In this document: in pieces, positions 16,715 through 25,456 of the stretch
Numbering within the stretch: position 1 is the first letter of the stretch
Layout: each line of letters starts with the position of its first letter
Assembly (NCBI GenBank): GCA_026399025.1
Contig: JAPLRU010000035.1
Location: 1-41,842 of the forward strand
Length of the DNA stretch: 41,842 nucleotides
Source: Methylobacter sp.
Lineage (GTDB): Bacteria; Pseudomonadota; Gammaproteobacteria; Methylococcales; Methylomonadaceae
Reading direction: 5' to 3'
Translations under genes and position numbers: made by a program
Notes under the pieces: generated by a model
What the model saw: only the letters and a program-made list of their open reading frames with translations
Databases searched by the model: none
Told to the model about the DNA's origin: nothing

Positions 16715-17698
16715 ATGTCTACGCATAAACACTACACCGGCTTGATCGAACGCTACAGAGACCGTCTGCCGGTCAGCGCAAGCACCCGCATTATCAGCTT
16801 GAATGAAGGCAATACGCCGATGATTCAATTGCAGAATATCCCTCGGTTGATCGGCAAGGAAGTTGATATTTATGTCAAATTCGAAGGCTTGAATCCAACC
16901 GGTTCATTCAAAGATCGCGGCATGACCATGGCGGTCACCAAAGCCGTGGAAGACGGCAGCCAAGCCATCATCTGCGCCTCCACCGGCAATACCTCCGCCG
17001 CTGCCGCAGCCTACGCGGCGCGCGCGGGCATTAAAGCTTTCGTGTTAATCCCCGACGGCAAAATCGCTCAAGGCAAGCTGGCGCAAACGCTGATGTACGG
17101 TGCTGAAATTATTCAGATTAACGGTAACTTCGATAAAGGCATGGCCTTGGTTAAAGAAATCGCCGACCATGCGCCGGTCACCATCGTTAATTCGATTAAC
17201 CCATTCAGGATTGACGGACAAAAAACCGCCGCTTTCGAAATTGTCGACGATTTGGGTTTCGCGCCTGATTATCACTGTCTGCCGGTCGGCAATGCCGGCA
17301 ATATTACCGCTTACTGGAAAGGCTATTGCGAATATGCCGCTGGCCGCGTATGCAGTAGTCGCCCGATTATGTGCGGTTACCAAGCTGCCGGGGCGGCGCC
17401 GTTTTTAGCCGGTCATATGATCGACGAGCCGGAAACCATTGCTACAGCCATTCGCATCGGCCACCCGCAATCCTGGGATTTTGCTTGGGCCGCGCAAAAA
17501 GAGTCCGGCGGTTGGTTTGAGAAGTTCACTGACGAACAGATTTTAGCCGCGCAGAAAATGCTGTCCCAGTATGAAGGTATCTTTTGCGAACCGGCTTCGG
17601 CGACTTCTTTAGCCGGAGCCTTGCATGATATCGGCTCCGGGAAAAGATCCCGATACGGCTATTTCTCAATGTTCTGCTGCGCATCCTGTGACGATTGA
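16715..17698 (+). CDS. thrC: threonine synthase, C-terminus frameshifted
   Basis: PLP enzyme turning O-phosphohomoserine into threonine, second gene of the hom-thrC operon. The body is normal: EGNTPMIQL, the PLP lysine Lys66 in NPTGSFKDRGMTMA, ICASTGNTSAAAAAYAARAG, the phosphate loop PVGNAGNITAYWKGY, and EPASATSLAGALHDI. After residue 308 or so the frame changes to a run ending FSMFCCASCDD and stops at 17698. The expected C-terminus, starting KDPDTAISQ, is present one frame over from 17643. Compared with relatives, about 16 residues containing CTLTGNGL appear deleted with a net frame change. Either the gene is damaged or the sequence has an error; the core up to the break is complete. Confidence 0.9.
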   Translation: MSTHKHYTGLIERYRDRLPVSASTRIISLNEGNTPMIQLQNIPRLIGKEVDIYVKFEGLNPTGSFKDRGMTMAVTKAVEDGSQAIICASTGNTSAAAAAYAARAGIKAFVLIPDGKIAQGKLAQTLMYGAEIIQINGNFDKGMALVKEIADHAPVTIVNSINPFRIDGQKTAAFEIVDDLGFAPDYHCLPVGNAGNITAYWKGYCEYAAGRVCSSRPIMCGYQAAGAAPFLAGHMIDEPETIATAIRIGHPQSWDFAWAAQKESGGWFEKFTDEQILAAQKMLSQYEGIFCEPASATSLAGALHDIGSGKRSRYGYFSMFCCASCDD

Positions 17699-17744
17699 AG
17701 CCAGTTTGGATGCGGTTAAGCGGGCTATTTTGGATTGTTTGTAA
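17643..17744 (+). pseudogene. out-of-frame C-terminal end of thrC
   Basis: In the +1 frame relative to thrC, 33 codons read KDPDTAISQCSAAHPVTIEA and on to AVKRAILDCL before TAA at 17742-17744. This matches the usual end of threonine synthases. It marks the point where the reading frame was lost. Confidence 0.85.
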
Positions 17745-17864
17745 ATAAGTTTTGCCGGGAAGAACACGAGTTTTTATAACTGGGTGGGGCATGTTGCCTC
17801 GCTCGAAACGTTTTGCGTCTATTGAGGGCGCTTGACATAACTCAAATTTAACGAAGGATAAATT

Positions 17865-18071
17865 ATGGAACTGTCCGCTATATTGACTCCCGCCGTTGAG
17901 GGAGGGTATGTCGCTTTTAATCCTGAAACAGGCACTACAACACAAGGCGAAAGTATCGAAGACGCTCTTGCAAATCTTCAAGAAGCTACCGAGCTTTATC
18001 TTGAAGAGTTTCCGCTAACCATTACCGGACGTTCCCTGCTGACTACATTCCATGTTGCCGCACATGCCTAA
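17865..18071 (+). CDS. hicB: HicB-family antitoxin
   Basis: 68 residues with GAAGGA shortly before ATG 17865. The sequence ELSAILTPAVEGGYVAFNPETGTTTQGESIEDALANLQEATELYLEE is the typical HicB partial RNase H fold that binds and neutralises the mRNA interferase HicA. The usual C-terminal end is present. Its partner gene begins inside its last codons but is truncated, so the antitoxin appears to be an orphan. Confidence 0.88.
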   Translation: MELSAILTPAVEGGYVAFNPETGTTTQGESIEDALANLQEATELYLEEFPLTITGRSLLTTFHVAAHA

Positions 18072-18159
18072 TTTACCTGTCGTTTCGGGTAATGAAGCGA
18101 TTCGTGCATTGCAATATCTTGGTTTCATAGTGGTTCGTCAGCGATGGAATCCCGCTTGA
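18064..18159 (+). pseudogene. hicA: truncated hicA toxin gene
   Basis: The ATG at 18064 overlaps the hicB end and reads MPNLPVVSGNEAIRALQYLG then FIVVRQRW, matching the first helix and strand of HicA (YcfA-type) toxins. Then it runs into NPA and a stop at 18157. HicA needs the following GSH-containing strand, with the catalytic histidine, which is missing. About 31 of about 70-80 residues remain, so no active toxin can be made. Confidence 0.8.
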
Positions 18160-18254
18160 GACTTCATGTCGTGTGACCAACTTCGGATTCTATAGCATGA
18201 AAAATACCGCCTAAGCAGACAACCAAAAGTTTTTTCACAAAATGCAAAGAGCAA

Positions 18255-18313
18255 TTCACCACGAAGACACGAAGATCACGAAGGAAAACATAAAATTTCA
18301 TATCTTCGTGGTG
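18255..18313. repeat. dispersed CACGAAG hairpin repeat, copy 1
   Basis: ATTCACCACGAAGACACGAA and the following GATCACGAAGGAAAA (18255-18288) are 34 of 35 identical to bases 35488-35522. The left arm can pair with TCTTCGTGGTGA at 18302-18313. It lies between the hicA remnant and the convergent end of the CheW-domain gene and may act as a terminator or be a selfish repeat. Confidence 0.7.
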
Positions 18314-18363
18314 AGTGAAAATGTTAAAAGAATTTTGAGCCACTACTTGTCTTACAGTCCGAG

Positions 18364-20934
18364 TTAGCGTTTGCGAGCCGAGGCAAGAATCAGGTCTTGG
18401 TTCAATACGATCAGCATTTTTCCCGGCGTGTTGCTTTCAGGAATATTAACTAGCGCTTTTACGTAGCCGCCATCACCGCGCAATAATTCAGTAACCGGTT
18501 GAATTTGCTTTTTTTCAAAAGTGGGAATGGCGTCAAGTCCATCAACCAAGAGGCCAATCAGGCCTACTTGGGTTCGGACAACGACGATGGCCCCGGTCGT
18601 TTTTTCTTGTCGCCCCGGCTCGGCGGGCTTGTTGGTCAAAATGCCGCCGTTAATGACGATGATGGGAGTTTTTTCATTGTTGCCTTCGGCGCTGTTATCG
18701 CAATACATGATGCTGCCGACAATGTAGGGTTTTACGCCGGGCAGACTGTTGATCAGTTTAACGTCGACGGCTTCCAGCACATCGGACGCGACAAAGGCGT
18801 AGATTTCCGAACCTATATGAAAGGTTGCCAAGTCGACAACTTCACCGTTAACCGGTTCTTGCGGGTAAGCGATGGATTCGCGTTGTTCCGAACCGGTTGC
18901 TTCGGCCTGTTCGCAAATCGGAATAAACACGAACGCGGCGACATCATTTTGATAGTCTCCGGTGGTTTTAAACTCGCGATAACCGCGTGACGAGTAGCAA
19001 CCGACCGCATAATATTTTTTGTTGTGAAGCACGATTTTGGATTTCCCGGTTCCTTCCGGCAGCTGAAAAAATTCAGGGTCTATCCAAAGCACCTCGCCGT
19101 TTTTGTAATTAGAGCCTTCGGTTGAGGCAATAATCCGGCCGCTGGGCCGTTCCACAAACAGACCGAAAGCGCCGGGCTTGTCGGGCAGACAATCCTCAAG
19201 CATATGCTTGAATTCGGGCGTGGCGTCAAAAACAATGCCGATGCCGCCCACCACTTTGTTGAGGTCGTCAATATGACGGATGGCGGCATTGTAAACATAG
19301 GTGGGATTGCCTTCGTACAGCCAGGATTCTTCGAACGGCGATACGCGGTATTCCTGCGGCGAGCGCAAAGAAAAAGTCTCTTGTGTGGAAACGGTGTTGG
19401 CTTGTCTGCCGATGGCATCGACAGGATCGTTATGCAGGTTGGATTCAGCTACGATGGTGCCTTTGATGTCATAGATAAAAAGACGCGTGTAGACGGTATA
19501 AAGGTTGTTGATGTAGATCAGAATATCGGTGATTTTTACTTTGTCGTCCATGTTCATGCGGCCTTCCGATAGGATCCGCCGGATTTCCGAAGTCAGCGCC
19601 CACCACCGGCAATCGTTACTGCGCTCGTAGAGATTGCGATCCATAATATCAATCATCAGGCGTGCGATGGATTCGGCATTACGCAGTTCGGACGTAATCA
19701 TCGTGGTATGCAGCTTGCTGCTGGAGTCGGCAAGCGCTTGAGCGGTACGGGCGCCCATCGAACGAATTTGCTTTAGAATGGCCTTGAGCGATAACAGGTT
19801 GCCATGCTCATTGGTCGCCATGACTTGGCCGTTCCAGATAACGCGGTGCAGAAACAGGTTGATGTCTTTGGCCGCCCCGGCAATGATGCTGGACAGCTCG
19901 GGAGACAGCGAGTCGCCGTGACGCAGGATTTCGGCAGTGATCTCCTTGTCGGATGCGGAAGCGCCAAAGGCGGTATGCAAGGGAATCATTGCGTGTCCGT
20001 ACCATTCTTGACCGGTATAGCTTTGATAAGGACGGCCTCTGTGGGTAACCGACAGATATTCGCGGCCGGCAAAGTCGGTCACTCCGTAGTCATCGCCGTT
20101 CGGAACGGCTTCAATGACGCGGCCTATCGGGATATGGTCATGGTCGCTGGTGGCAATCACCACCGAATCGGCATTCAGCAGCAACATGACGGCTTTGTCG
20201 CCTTTTTTTTGCAGGCTGCGGAAGATGCCTTCCATTTCGTTATCGAAACGAAAGGATAAGCATAAAATGCCGATCACCGAGTCATCGACCGGATCGACGA
20301 TGCGTTTTGAATAAATAAGAGCTCTGTCGGTACCGGGGCGAAGACTGGTTTTGCCGAAAGTTTCAACATACTCTTCGGTCGATTGCAAAGTCTGGCGGAT
20401 AATCGGGGCGGAAATGCTTTGAGCGACAGGCGCTATGCTGCGGTCCAGTCGGGCCAGTATGCGGCTGTCGGTGTCCAGAATGATAATGTCGTCGTATACG
20501 GTATATTTTGAGCCGTACTCGTCAAGGAGGTGGTTAATAAGCTCGACTTCCGCCACTTGGCCTTTCGCAGCGGCCAGCACAAAATTACAAATATCGGCAT
20601 TGGTAGCCAGAAAGCCGATGTCTGCGGTGCGCTCATACAAATTGCGCACCAGAATATCTATCGATACTTGGGCTTTAGATTCAAGTTCAAGACAGGTTTT
20701 TTTGATTTCTTCAGAGACCAGCTGACTGGTCAGTTTACCTTCCAGATCGCTAAAACCTACTTTTGTGGCTTCCATCGCCGGCAGTATGGTTGCGGCTTCT
20801 TTGGGACAACTGATCTCCGCAATGGCGGAAATCAGGCCCCAGGTTCCATTCAAGTCGCGGAGGATTTCCTTGCACTGAGCAACACTCCTAATGTAAGGGG
20901 AGAAAGTTTCAAAACGTTCGGCTTCTGACAACAT
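18364..20934 (-). CDS. double sensor-domain protein with C-terminal CheW domain
   Basis: 856 residues and no obvious membrane helix. Two similar sensory modules follow each other: each starts with a RNLYERxxD motif (residues 97-103 and 433-440) and continues with a Cache-like fold (ILDTDSRILARLD in the first, IYDIKGTIVAESN in the second). A linker contains a helical stretch (about 330-425). The last 150 or so residues look like a CheW domain (EVVDLATFHIGSEIYAFVASDVLEAV and VVVRTQVGLIGLLVDGLDAI). There is no methyl-accepting signalling domain. It could plug a cytoplasmic ligand signal directly into a chemosensory array by way of the CheW domain. No other chemotaxis gene is adjacent. Domain calls are by pattern only. 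Confidence 0.75.
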   Translation of the reverse strand: MLSEAERFETFSPYIRSVAQCKEILRDLNGTWGLISAIAEISCPKEAATILPAMEATKVGFSDLEGKLTSQLVSEEIKKTCLELESKAQVSIDILVRNLYERTADIGFLATNADICNFVLAAAKGQVAEVELINHLLDEYGSKYTVYDDIIILDTDSRILARLDRSIAPVAQSISAPIIRQTLQSTEEYVETFGKTSLRPGTDRALIYSKRIVDPVDDSVIGILCLSFRFDNEMEGIFRSLQKKGDKAVMLLLNADSVVIATSDHDHIPIGRVIEAVPNGDDYGVTDFAGREYLSVTHRGRPYQSYTGQEWYGHAMIPLHTAFGASASDKEITAEILRHGDSLSPELSSIIAGAAKDINLFLHRVIWNGQVMATNEHGNLLSLKAILKQIRSMGARTAQALADSSSKLHTTMITSELRNAESIARLMIDIMDRNLYERSNDCRWWALTSEIRRILSEGRMNMDDKVKITDILIYINNLYTVYTRLFIYDIKGTIVAESNLHNDPVDAIGRQANTVSTQETFSLRSPQEYRVSPFEESWLYEGNPTYVYNAAIRHIDDLNKVVGGIGIVFDATPEFKHMLEDCLPDKPGAFGLFVERPSGRIIASTEGSNYKNGEVLWIDPEFFQLPEGTGKSKIVLHNKKYYAVGCYSSRGYREFKTTGDYQNDVAAFVFIPICEQAEATGSEQRESIAYPQEPVNGEVVDLATFHIGSEIYAFVASDVLEAVDVKLINSLPGVKPYIVGSIMYCDNSAEGNNEKTPIIVINGGILTNKPAEPGRQEKTTGAIVVVRTQVGLIGLLVDGLDAIPTFEKKQIQPVTELLRGDGGYVKALVNIPESNTPGKMLIVLNQDLILASARKR

Positions 20935-21343
20935 GGGATTTATCCTTAATTATGCATTTAAAAATGACCAAGCAAAATTTGAGCCATATGTCTTTATTGC
21001 TGATACGGGTAGGCTGGAGCGGGTGTTGTTAAAGTGGATGTTTTGAAATATGCACGGAAACAGGGCGCAATATTGCTAATGTTGTGCATGAGCGGATAAG
21101 CGTTTTTTTATAGATAGTCTGTTAAAACACAAGCCGAAACGGGAGCAAAAGTTGAACGGTTTGGGTTTCACGAGGCTGCGCGTCGTACTGATGAAATGGA
21201 CAGAGGGTTGGAGCAGCGGATTCTTGCCGGTGTGGTTAATCGGGAAGCCGAATGACAATAGTCAAATATTCTCTTATCAAAAAATCGTTTTGCTCAAATG
21301 CACAAAAAAGCGCATCATTCGATGACACATTAGGAGAAAAATC
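20935..21343. other. intergenic region
   Basis: No complete gene is seen. From about 21116 to 21255 the plus strand is open for about 45 codons (…HEAARRTDEMDRGLEQRI…) ending at TGA 21253-21255, but has no usable start; it may be a gene remnant. AGGAGA at 21331-21336 is the ribosome binding site of the VapB gene. Confidence 0.4.
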
Positions 21344-21559
21344 ATGAGAACCACTGTTGTCTTAGATGATGAATTACTGGAAAAAGCTCAAGCTTTGACC
21401 AACGTACAGGAAAAATCCAGCCTGATAAAAGAAGCCTTAAAGGCTCTGATAGAACGGGAAAGCGCTAAAAGGTTAGCCTGTTTAGGGGGTAGCGAGCCGC
21501 AATTACTAGCCATTCCTCGTAGGCAAAGCGCCGCTCAAGTGCATGATGATCTTAGTTGA
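21344..21559 (+). CDS. vapB: VapB-type antitoxin
   Basis: 71 residues with AGGAGA seven bases before the start. RTTVVLDDELLEKAQALTNVQEKSSLIKEALKALIERESAKRLACLGG is a ribbon-helix-helix DNA-binding antitoxin of the VapB type found with PIN toxins. It binds the toxin and represses its own operon. The 3' end overlaps the toxin start by 14-17 bp, so translation is coupled. Confidence 0.88.
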   Translation: MRTTVVLDDELLEKAQALTNVQEKSSLIKEALKALIERESAKRLACLGGSEPQLLAIPRRQSAAQVHDDLS

Positions 21560-21914
21560 TACTTCCGTTTGGATTGACCATTTCCGTAATAATGAACCGT
21601 TGTTAGTCAGTTTGCTAACGTCGAATAATGTCCTTTGTCATCCCTTTGTTCGAGGCGAGTTGGCGTTAGGGAATCTCAGCCAACGCCACATTATTTTGAG
21701 TGCTTTGGATAATCTGCCTCAAGCTCCTGTCGTCTTTGCCGACGAGACCTCTCGGTTCATAGAAACGCATTCTCTGTTCGGTTTAGGAATAGGGTTTATC
21801 GATGTGCATTTATTAGCTTCTACGCAATTGGCAATCAATGCCAAATTGTGGACTCGCGATAAACGTTTATTGGCGGCTGCCATCCGTCTTAATTTGGCGG
21901 CAGTGCCGGAATAA
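21546..21914 (+). CDS. vapC: VapC-type PIN-domain toxin ribonuclease
   Basis: About 122 residues. All four PIN acidic residues are visible: Asp in ILVDTSVWIDHF, Glu in FVRGELALGN, Asp in GFIDVHLLAS and Asp in LWTRDKRL. VapC toxins cut tRNA or rRNA when freed from VapB. The gene overlaps the vapB end; the start could be ATG 21543 or 21546, which are consecutive. Full length, no damage, so the module is probably functional. Confidence 0.9.
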   Translation: MILVDTSVWIDHFRNNEPLLVSLLTSNNVLCHPFVRGELALGNLSQRHIILSALDNLPQAPVVFADETSRFIETHSLFGLGIGFIDVHLLASTQLAINAKLWTRDKRLLAAAIRLNLAAVPE

Positions 21915-21975
21915 ATCGACTAACAATTTAATGCTCCGGATGCCGATCTTGATCGGCTTTTTTATTGGAAAACTC

Positions 21976-23721
21976 ATGTATTATCAAGGTGTAAAGAAAA
22001 CCATCCGACCCCGTCCCATCATTAAAAAACGCGCTAACTTGGGCGAAATGCACCCGATATTGGAACGCATTTTTTTAGCCAGGGGTTTAACTTCAGTAGA
22101 GGAACTGGACAGGACGCTGGCAAAACTGCCGTCCCCCTGGTTGCTGTCAGGTATCGAGGACATGGTCGGTCATTTAATTACAGCCATTAATGAGCAGCAG
22201 CGGATTTGCATTGTGGCCGACTTCGATGCCGACGGCGCGACCAGTTGTGCGGTGGCGATCAAGGGTTTGCAATTGCTGGGAGCGGGGGATGTAACATTTG
22301 TCGTCCCGAACCGGTTTGAATACGGTTACGGCTTGACGCCTGAAATTGTCGAGCTGGTGAAGCTGCAAAAACCCGATGTGATTATTACCGTCGATAACGG
22401 CATATCCAGTATAGACGGGGTTAGGGTAGCTAAACAGCTGGGCATGAAAGTCCTGATTACCGACCATCATTTGCCGGGCCATGAACTTCCTGTTGCCGAT
22501 GCTATCGTCAATCCCAATCTGGCCGATGATAAATTTCCCAGCGGCGCATTAGCCGGTGTCGGCGTTATTTTTTACGTATTGATGGCTTTAAGGAGCCGGT
22601 TAAGAGAACAAAACCGGTTTGAACAACATCAGGTTCAAGAGCCCAATCTGGCTCAGTTGCTGGATTATGTCGCATTGGGTACGGTCGCTGATGTGGTGGC
22701 GTTGGATCGGATCAACCGGGCTTTGGTGTACCAAGGCTTGTTAAGAATACGAACGAAACGCTCGCATCCGGGCATCAATGCGCTGATTGAAGTATCGGGC
22801 AGAAGACCGGAAGCTATTCTTGCCTCCGATTTAGGCTTTGCCTTGGGGCCGCGGCTGAATGCCGCGGGGCGCATGGATGATATGTCGCTGGGAATTCAAT
22901 GTTTGCTAAGCGAAGACCCCGCGTCGGCCAAACAAATGGCGCTGCAATTGGATGAGCTGAATAACGACCGGCGCGAGATCGAAGGTCAAATGAAAAATGA
23001 GGCCATGGCTTTATTGCATGAAATGAAAACCCTTGATGAGCACCATCTGCCTGCGGGGGTTTGTTTATTTGACGCACGTTGGCATCAAGGCGTTATCGGG
23101 ATTTTGGCGTCGCGGATTAAAGACCAGCTGCACCGGCCTGTGATTGCTTTTGCGCCTGCCGGAAAAGATGAAATAAAAGGCTCCGCGCGTTCGATTCCCG
23201 GCGTTCATATTCGGGATGTGCTGAGCGATATTGCCGCGCTGCACCCAAAATTACTCAGTAAATTCGGCGGACATGCGATGGCGGCGGGCATGAGTTTGAG
23301 AATGCGCGACTATCCGCCGTTTGCGTTGGCTTTTGATGAAGTGGTCAGGAAGCGTTTGCTTACTATCGATTTGGAGCAGCTTATCTATTCCGATGGCGAA
23401 TTGACTGAAAACGAAATGACTATCGAATTTGCCGAGTTATTGCAAAACGCCGGAACGTGGGGGCAGGATTTCCCCGAGCCTGTTTTCGATGGGGTCTTTG
23501 ATGTTATTCAAGCGCGCATTGTCGGGCAACGCCATCTTAAGTTAGTGCTGAGAAAACCGTTCGGCGATTTGTTGATTGATGCGATTGCTTTTTACGTTGA
23601 TAAACCGGAAAACTGGTTGGGCTTACGCCATATTAGGGCGGCTTACAAGCTCGACATTAATGAGTTCAGGGGAAATCGCAGTGTGCAGTTTATCGTGCAA
23701 TATCTGGAAAAAATCACATAA
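21976..23721 (+). CDS. recJ: single-stranded-DNA-specific exonuclease RecJ
   Basis: 581 residues from ATG 21976 (GGAA seven bases upstream), matching the usual RecJ length of about 577; the open frame upstream runs through vapC and is not part of it. RecJ digests 5' single-stranded ends in recombination and mismatch repair. Motifs: IVADFDADGATSCAV (DHH motif I, residues about 79-93), IITVDNGISS, ITDHHLPGHELP (DHH), YVALGTVADVVAL, FALGPRLNAAGRMDD, and the DHHA1 domain with HQGVIGILASRIKD and LLSKFGGHAMAAGMSLR. It ends at a hairpin terminator shared with the convergent gene. Confidence 0.95.
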   Translation: MYYQGVKKTIRPRPIIKKRANLGEMHPILERIFLARGLTSVEELDRTLAKLPSPWLLSGIEDMVGHLITAINEQQRICIVADFDADGATSCAVAIKGLQLLGAGDVTFVVPNRFEYGYGLTPEIVELVKLQKPDVIITVDNGISSIDGVRVAKQLGMKVLITDHHLPGHELPVADAIVNPNLADDKFPSGALAGVGVIFYVLMALRSRLREQNRFEQHQVQEPNLAQLLDYVALGTVADVVALDRINRALVYQGLLRIRTKRSHPGINALIEVSGRRPEAILASDLGFALGPRLNAAGRMDDMSLGIQCLLSEDPASAKQMALQLDELNNDRREIEGQMKNEAMALLHEMKTLDEHHLPAGVCLFDARWHQGVIGILASRIKDQLHRPVIAFAPAGKDEIKGSARSIPGVHIRDVLSDIAALHPKLLSKFGGHAMAAGMSLRMRDYPPFALAFDEVVRKRLLTIDLEQLIYSDGELTENEMTIEFAELLQNAGTWGQDFPEPVFDGVFDVIQARIVGQRHLKLVLRKPFGDLLIDAIAFYVDKPENWLGLRHIRAAYKLDINEFRGNRSVQFIVQYLEKIT

Positions 23722-23746
23722 AAAAGGGCGGTTGAACCGCCCTTCT
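23721..23746. terminator. bidirectional rho-independent terminator
   Basis: AAGGGCGGTT (23724-23733) and AACCGCCCTT (23735-23744) form a strong GC-rich hairpin between the convergent recJ and parvulin genes. On the minus strand it is followed by TTTTTT, a good terminator for the parvulin operon; on the plus strand the tail is CTTCTT, weaker. Confidence 0.85.
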
Positions 23747-23763
23747 TGGTATAAACGCAGTGC

Positions 23764-24876
23764 TTATTTTTTTGTTTCAGTAGCAGGAGCCGCCGGCGCT
23801 GGCTCGGCTGCTTTGGCAGATTCGCCGGCTTTAGCAGGCTCCGGCGCAGGAGTCGCCGGTTTTTCTTCAGTAGCCGCAGGCGCCTTTTCAGTTGCAGGCT
23901 GTTCAACAGCCTTGGCAGGTTCGGCTGCCGGTGCTTCTTCGACGGCCGGTGTTGCCGGCTCAGCCGCAGGTTGTTCCGCTGGAGCGGCTTCGGTTTTTGG
24001 TTTTTCTTCGGTCAACGGCACTAATATTTCTACTTTAGCCTGTTTGCGCAATGATTCGATCATATCCTGAACTTTTTTGCGTTGCAGGAAAGGCGTCAGT
24101 TGCTCTTTAACCGCTTCCAAAGGTGGAGGTGTAACCGGACGTGAATCTTCTTTCAAAATGATATGGTAGCCGAATTGGGTCTTAACCGGCTCTTTGCTGT
24201 ATTTGCCTTTTTCCTGTGCGGCCACAGCTTCAGAGAAAGGAGCCACCATTTGTGCGGCGGAAAACCAGCCTAAGTCGCCGCCATTTTGCGATTCTTTAGC
24301 ATCTAATGAGTTTTTGTTGGCTAATTTGGCAAAATCCGCGCCTTTGTCCAATTCGGCGATCAGCTTTTTAGCTTCCGCTTCGGTTTTAACCAGGATATGG
24401 CGGGCTTTATACTCGGTTCCCTTTTCAGCGGCCACTTTACTGTCGTATTCGGCTTTGATCTCAGCGTCGGTTACCGGATTGGCTTTAATGAAGTTTTGCA
24501 GGTCGGCTTGAGTTAACAAGGCTTTTTTAGCCGCTTCAAGCTGGGCGGTGAATTCAGGTGATTTATCCAGTTGCTTTTGTTCCGCATCTTGAACCAGTAA
24601 TTCACGTTGTACGAGTTCTTCAACCAGTTTTTCTTTAGGAAAAGTTTGCCCGTGGCTACGCTCGGCGATTTCTTTTTCCAAGGTATCCAGTGTTGATTTG
24701 GCAATGTAATGACCGTTGACAACAGCGATAGCATCGGCTTTATCAACCGCGGGGGTAGCGCTTGTAGCAGCAGGAGCGGTAGTGGTGCTGCCGGTATCAG
24801 CTGCCTTCTCTTGATTACAACCGGCCATTAAGGCTGTGCCGACAACAAGTAAGGGGATAAGCTTTTTCTGTTTCAT
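23764..24876 (-). CDS. parvulin-type peptidyl-prolyl isomerase lipoprotein with Ala/Pro/Glu-rich tail
   Basis: 370 residues. Lipoprotein signal with lipobox ALMAGC (Cys20). After a Thr/Ala-rich linker, residues about 47-140 resemble a SurA N-domain (VVNGHYIAKSTLDTLEKEIAE). The parvulin domain is ARHILVKTEAEAKKLIAELDKGADFAKLA...GGDLGWFSAAQMVAPFSEAV...VKTQFGYHIILKED at about 158-255. The last 85 or so residues are a low-complexity repeat of Ala, Pro, Glu and Lys (EKPATPAPEPAKAGESAKAA), unusual for the family and possibly a cell-wall spacer. It helps fold exported proteins in the periplasm. It is the last gene of the yciB-yciI-bolA operon, its ATG overlapping the bolA stop. Confidence 0.9.
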   Translation of the reverse strand: MKQKKLIPLLVVGTALMAGCNQEKAADTGSTTTAPAATSATPAVDKADAIAVVNGHYIAKSTLDTLEKEIAERSHGQTFPKEKLVEELVQRELLVQDAEQKQLDKSPEFTAQLEAAKKALLTQADLQNFIKANPVTDAEIKAEYDSKVAAEKGTEYKARHILVKTEAEAKKLIAELDKGADFAKLANKNSLDAKESQNGGDLGWFSAAQMVAPFSEAVAAQEKGKYSKEPVKTQFGYHIILKEDSRPVTPPPLEAVKEQLTPFLQRKKVQDMIESLRKQAKVEILVPLTEEKPKTEAAPAEQPAAEPATPAVEEAPAAEPAKAVEQPATEKAPAATEEKPATPAPEPAKAGESAKAAEPAPAAPATETKK

Positions 24877-25154
24877 TAGAATCTTCCTTTGGTTTCTTCA
24901 GAGGGTGAGAGAGCATTAATGCCTAAGGCATGAATTTGTTGTTTCATCATGTCGCCGAGCGCTTTATAAACAAGCTGATGCCGCTGAACTAAAGATTTTC
25001 CTTCGAAAGCTTCAGCAACAAGAGTGACATGATAATGACCGCCGCCGCTACGTGCTCCGGCATGTCCGGCATGTGCCGCACTGTTATCGATGATTTCCAA
25101 AAGCTCTGGTTTAAAAGCATCGTTTAACAGCTGTCTAATTAATTCGGGTGTCAT
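24876..25154 (-). CDS. bolA: BolA family protein
   Basis: 92 residues with a type II KH-like BolA fold: [50 protein letters not shown], where the histidine-rich loop and the HxxVY pattern are characteristic. BolA proteins pair with monothiol glutaredoxins in iron-sulfur handling and stress responses. It overlaps the yciI stop upstream and the parvulin start downstream, so expression is tightly coupled. Whether it is BolA or IbaG type is not certain; the HAG-rich loop suits BolA. Confidence 0.9.
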   Translation of the reverse strand: MTPELIRQLLNDAFKPELLEIIDNSAAHAGHAGARSGGGHYHVTLVAEAFEGKSLVQRHQLVYKALGDMMKQQIHALGINALSPSEETKGRF

Positions 25155-25453
25155 TGTGGAAAGACCTTTTTAAATGGTTTAACGGTAACTTTGGCGTAAA
25201 CGCCGGCCGCGACATAAGGATCAACGTCCGCCCATTGTCTGGCATCGTTTAGGCTGTCAAATTCGGCAACCACCAAGCTGCCGGAAAAGCCCGCCGCTCC
25301 GGGATTATCGCTATCGATTGAGGGATGAGGGCCGGCTAAAACCAGCCGTCCCGCATCTTGTAGTTCTTGCAGCCGTTTAACATGCGCCGGGCGCACTGAC
25401 AGTCTTTTTTCCAGACTATCCGCTATATCTTCACTGATAATGGCGTATAACAC
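25151..25453 (-). CDS. yciI: YciI family protein
   Basis: 100 residues, ferredoxin-like dimeric fold: [44 protein letters not shown] and [33 protein letters not shown], with the conserved His of RPAHV and the Asp of ADVDPY. The biochemical role is unclear. It overlaps bolA by ATGA and follows yciB after 3 bp; the same order is seen in many gammaproteobacteria. Confidence 0.93.
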   Translation of the reverse strand: MLYAIISEDIADSLEKRLSVRPAHVKRLQELQDAGRLVLAGPHPSIDSDNPGAAGFSGSLVVAEFDSLNDARQWADVDPYVAAGVYAKVTVKPFKKVFPQ

Positions 25454-25456
25454 GTA

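Noticed and set aside
17526-17981. A 151-codon minus-strand frame across the thrC end
   Set aside because: It overlaps thrC and hicB in antisense and has no family resemblance; it arises because the region lacks stops on that strand.
21116-21255. An open stretch of about 45 codons before vapB
   Set aside because: It has no start codon near its beginning and no recognisable family; it may be a remnant but cannot be supported as a gene.
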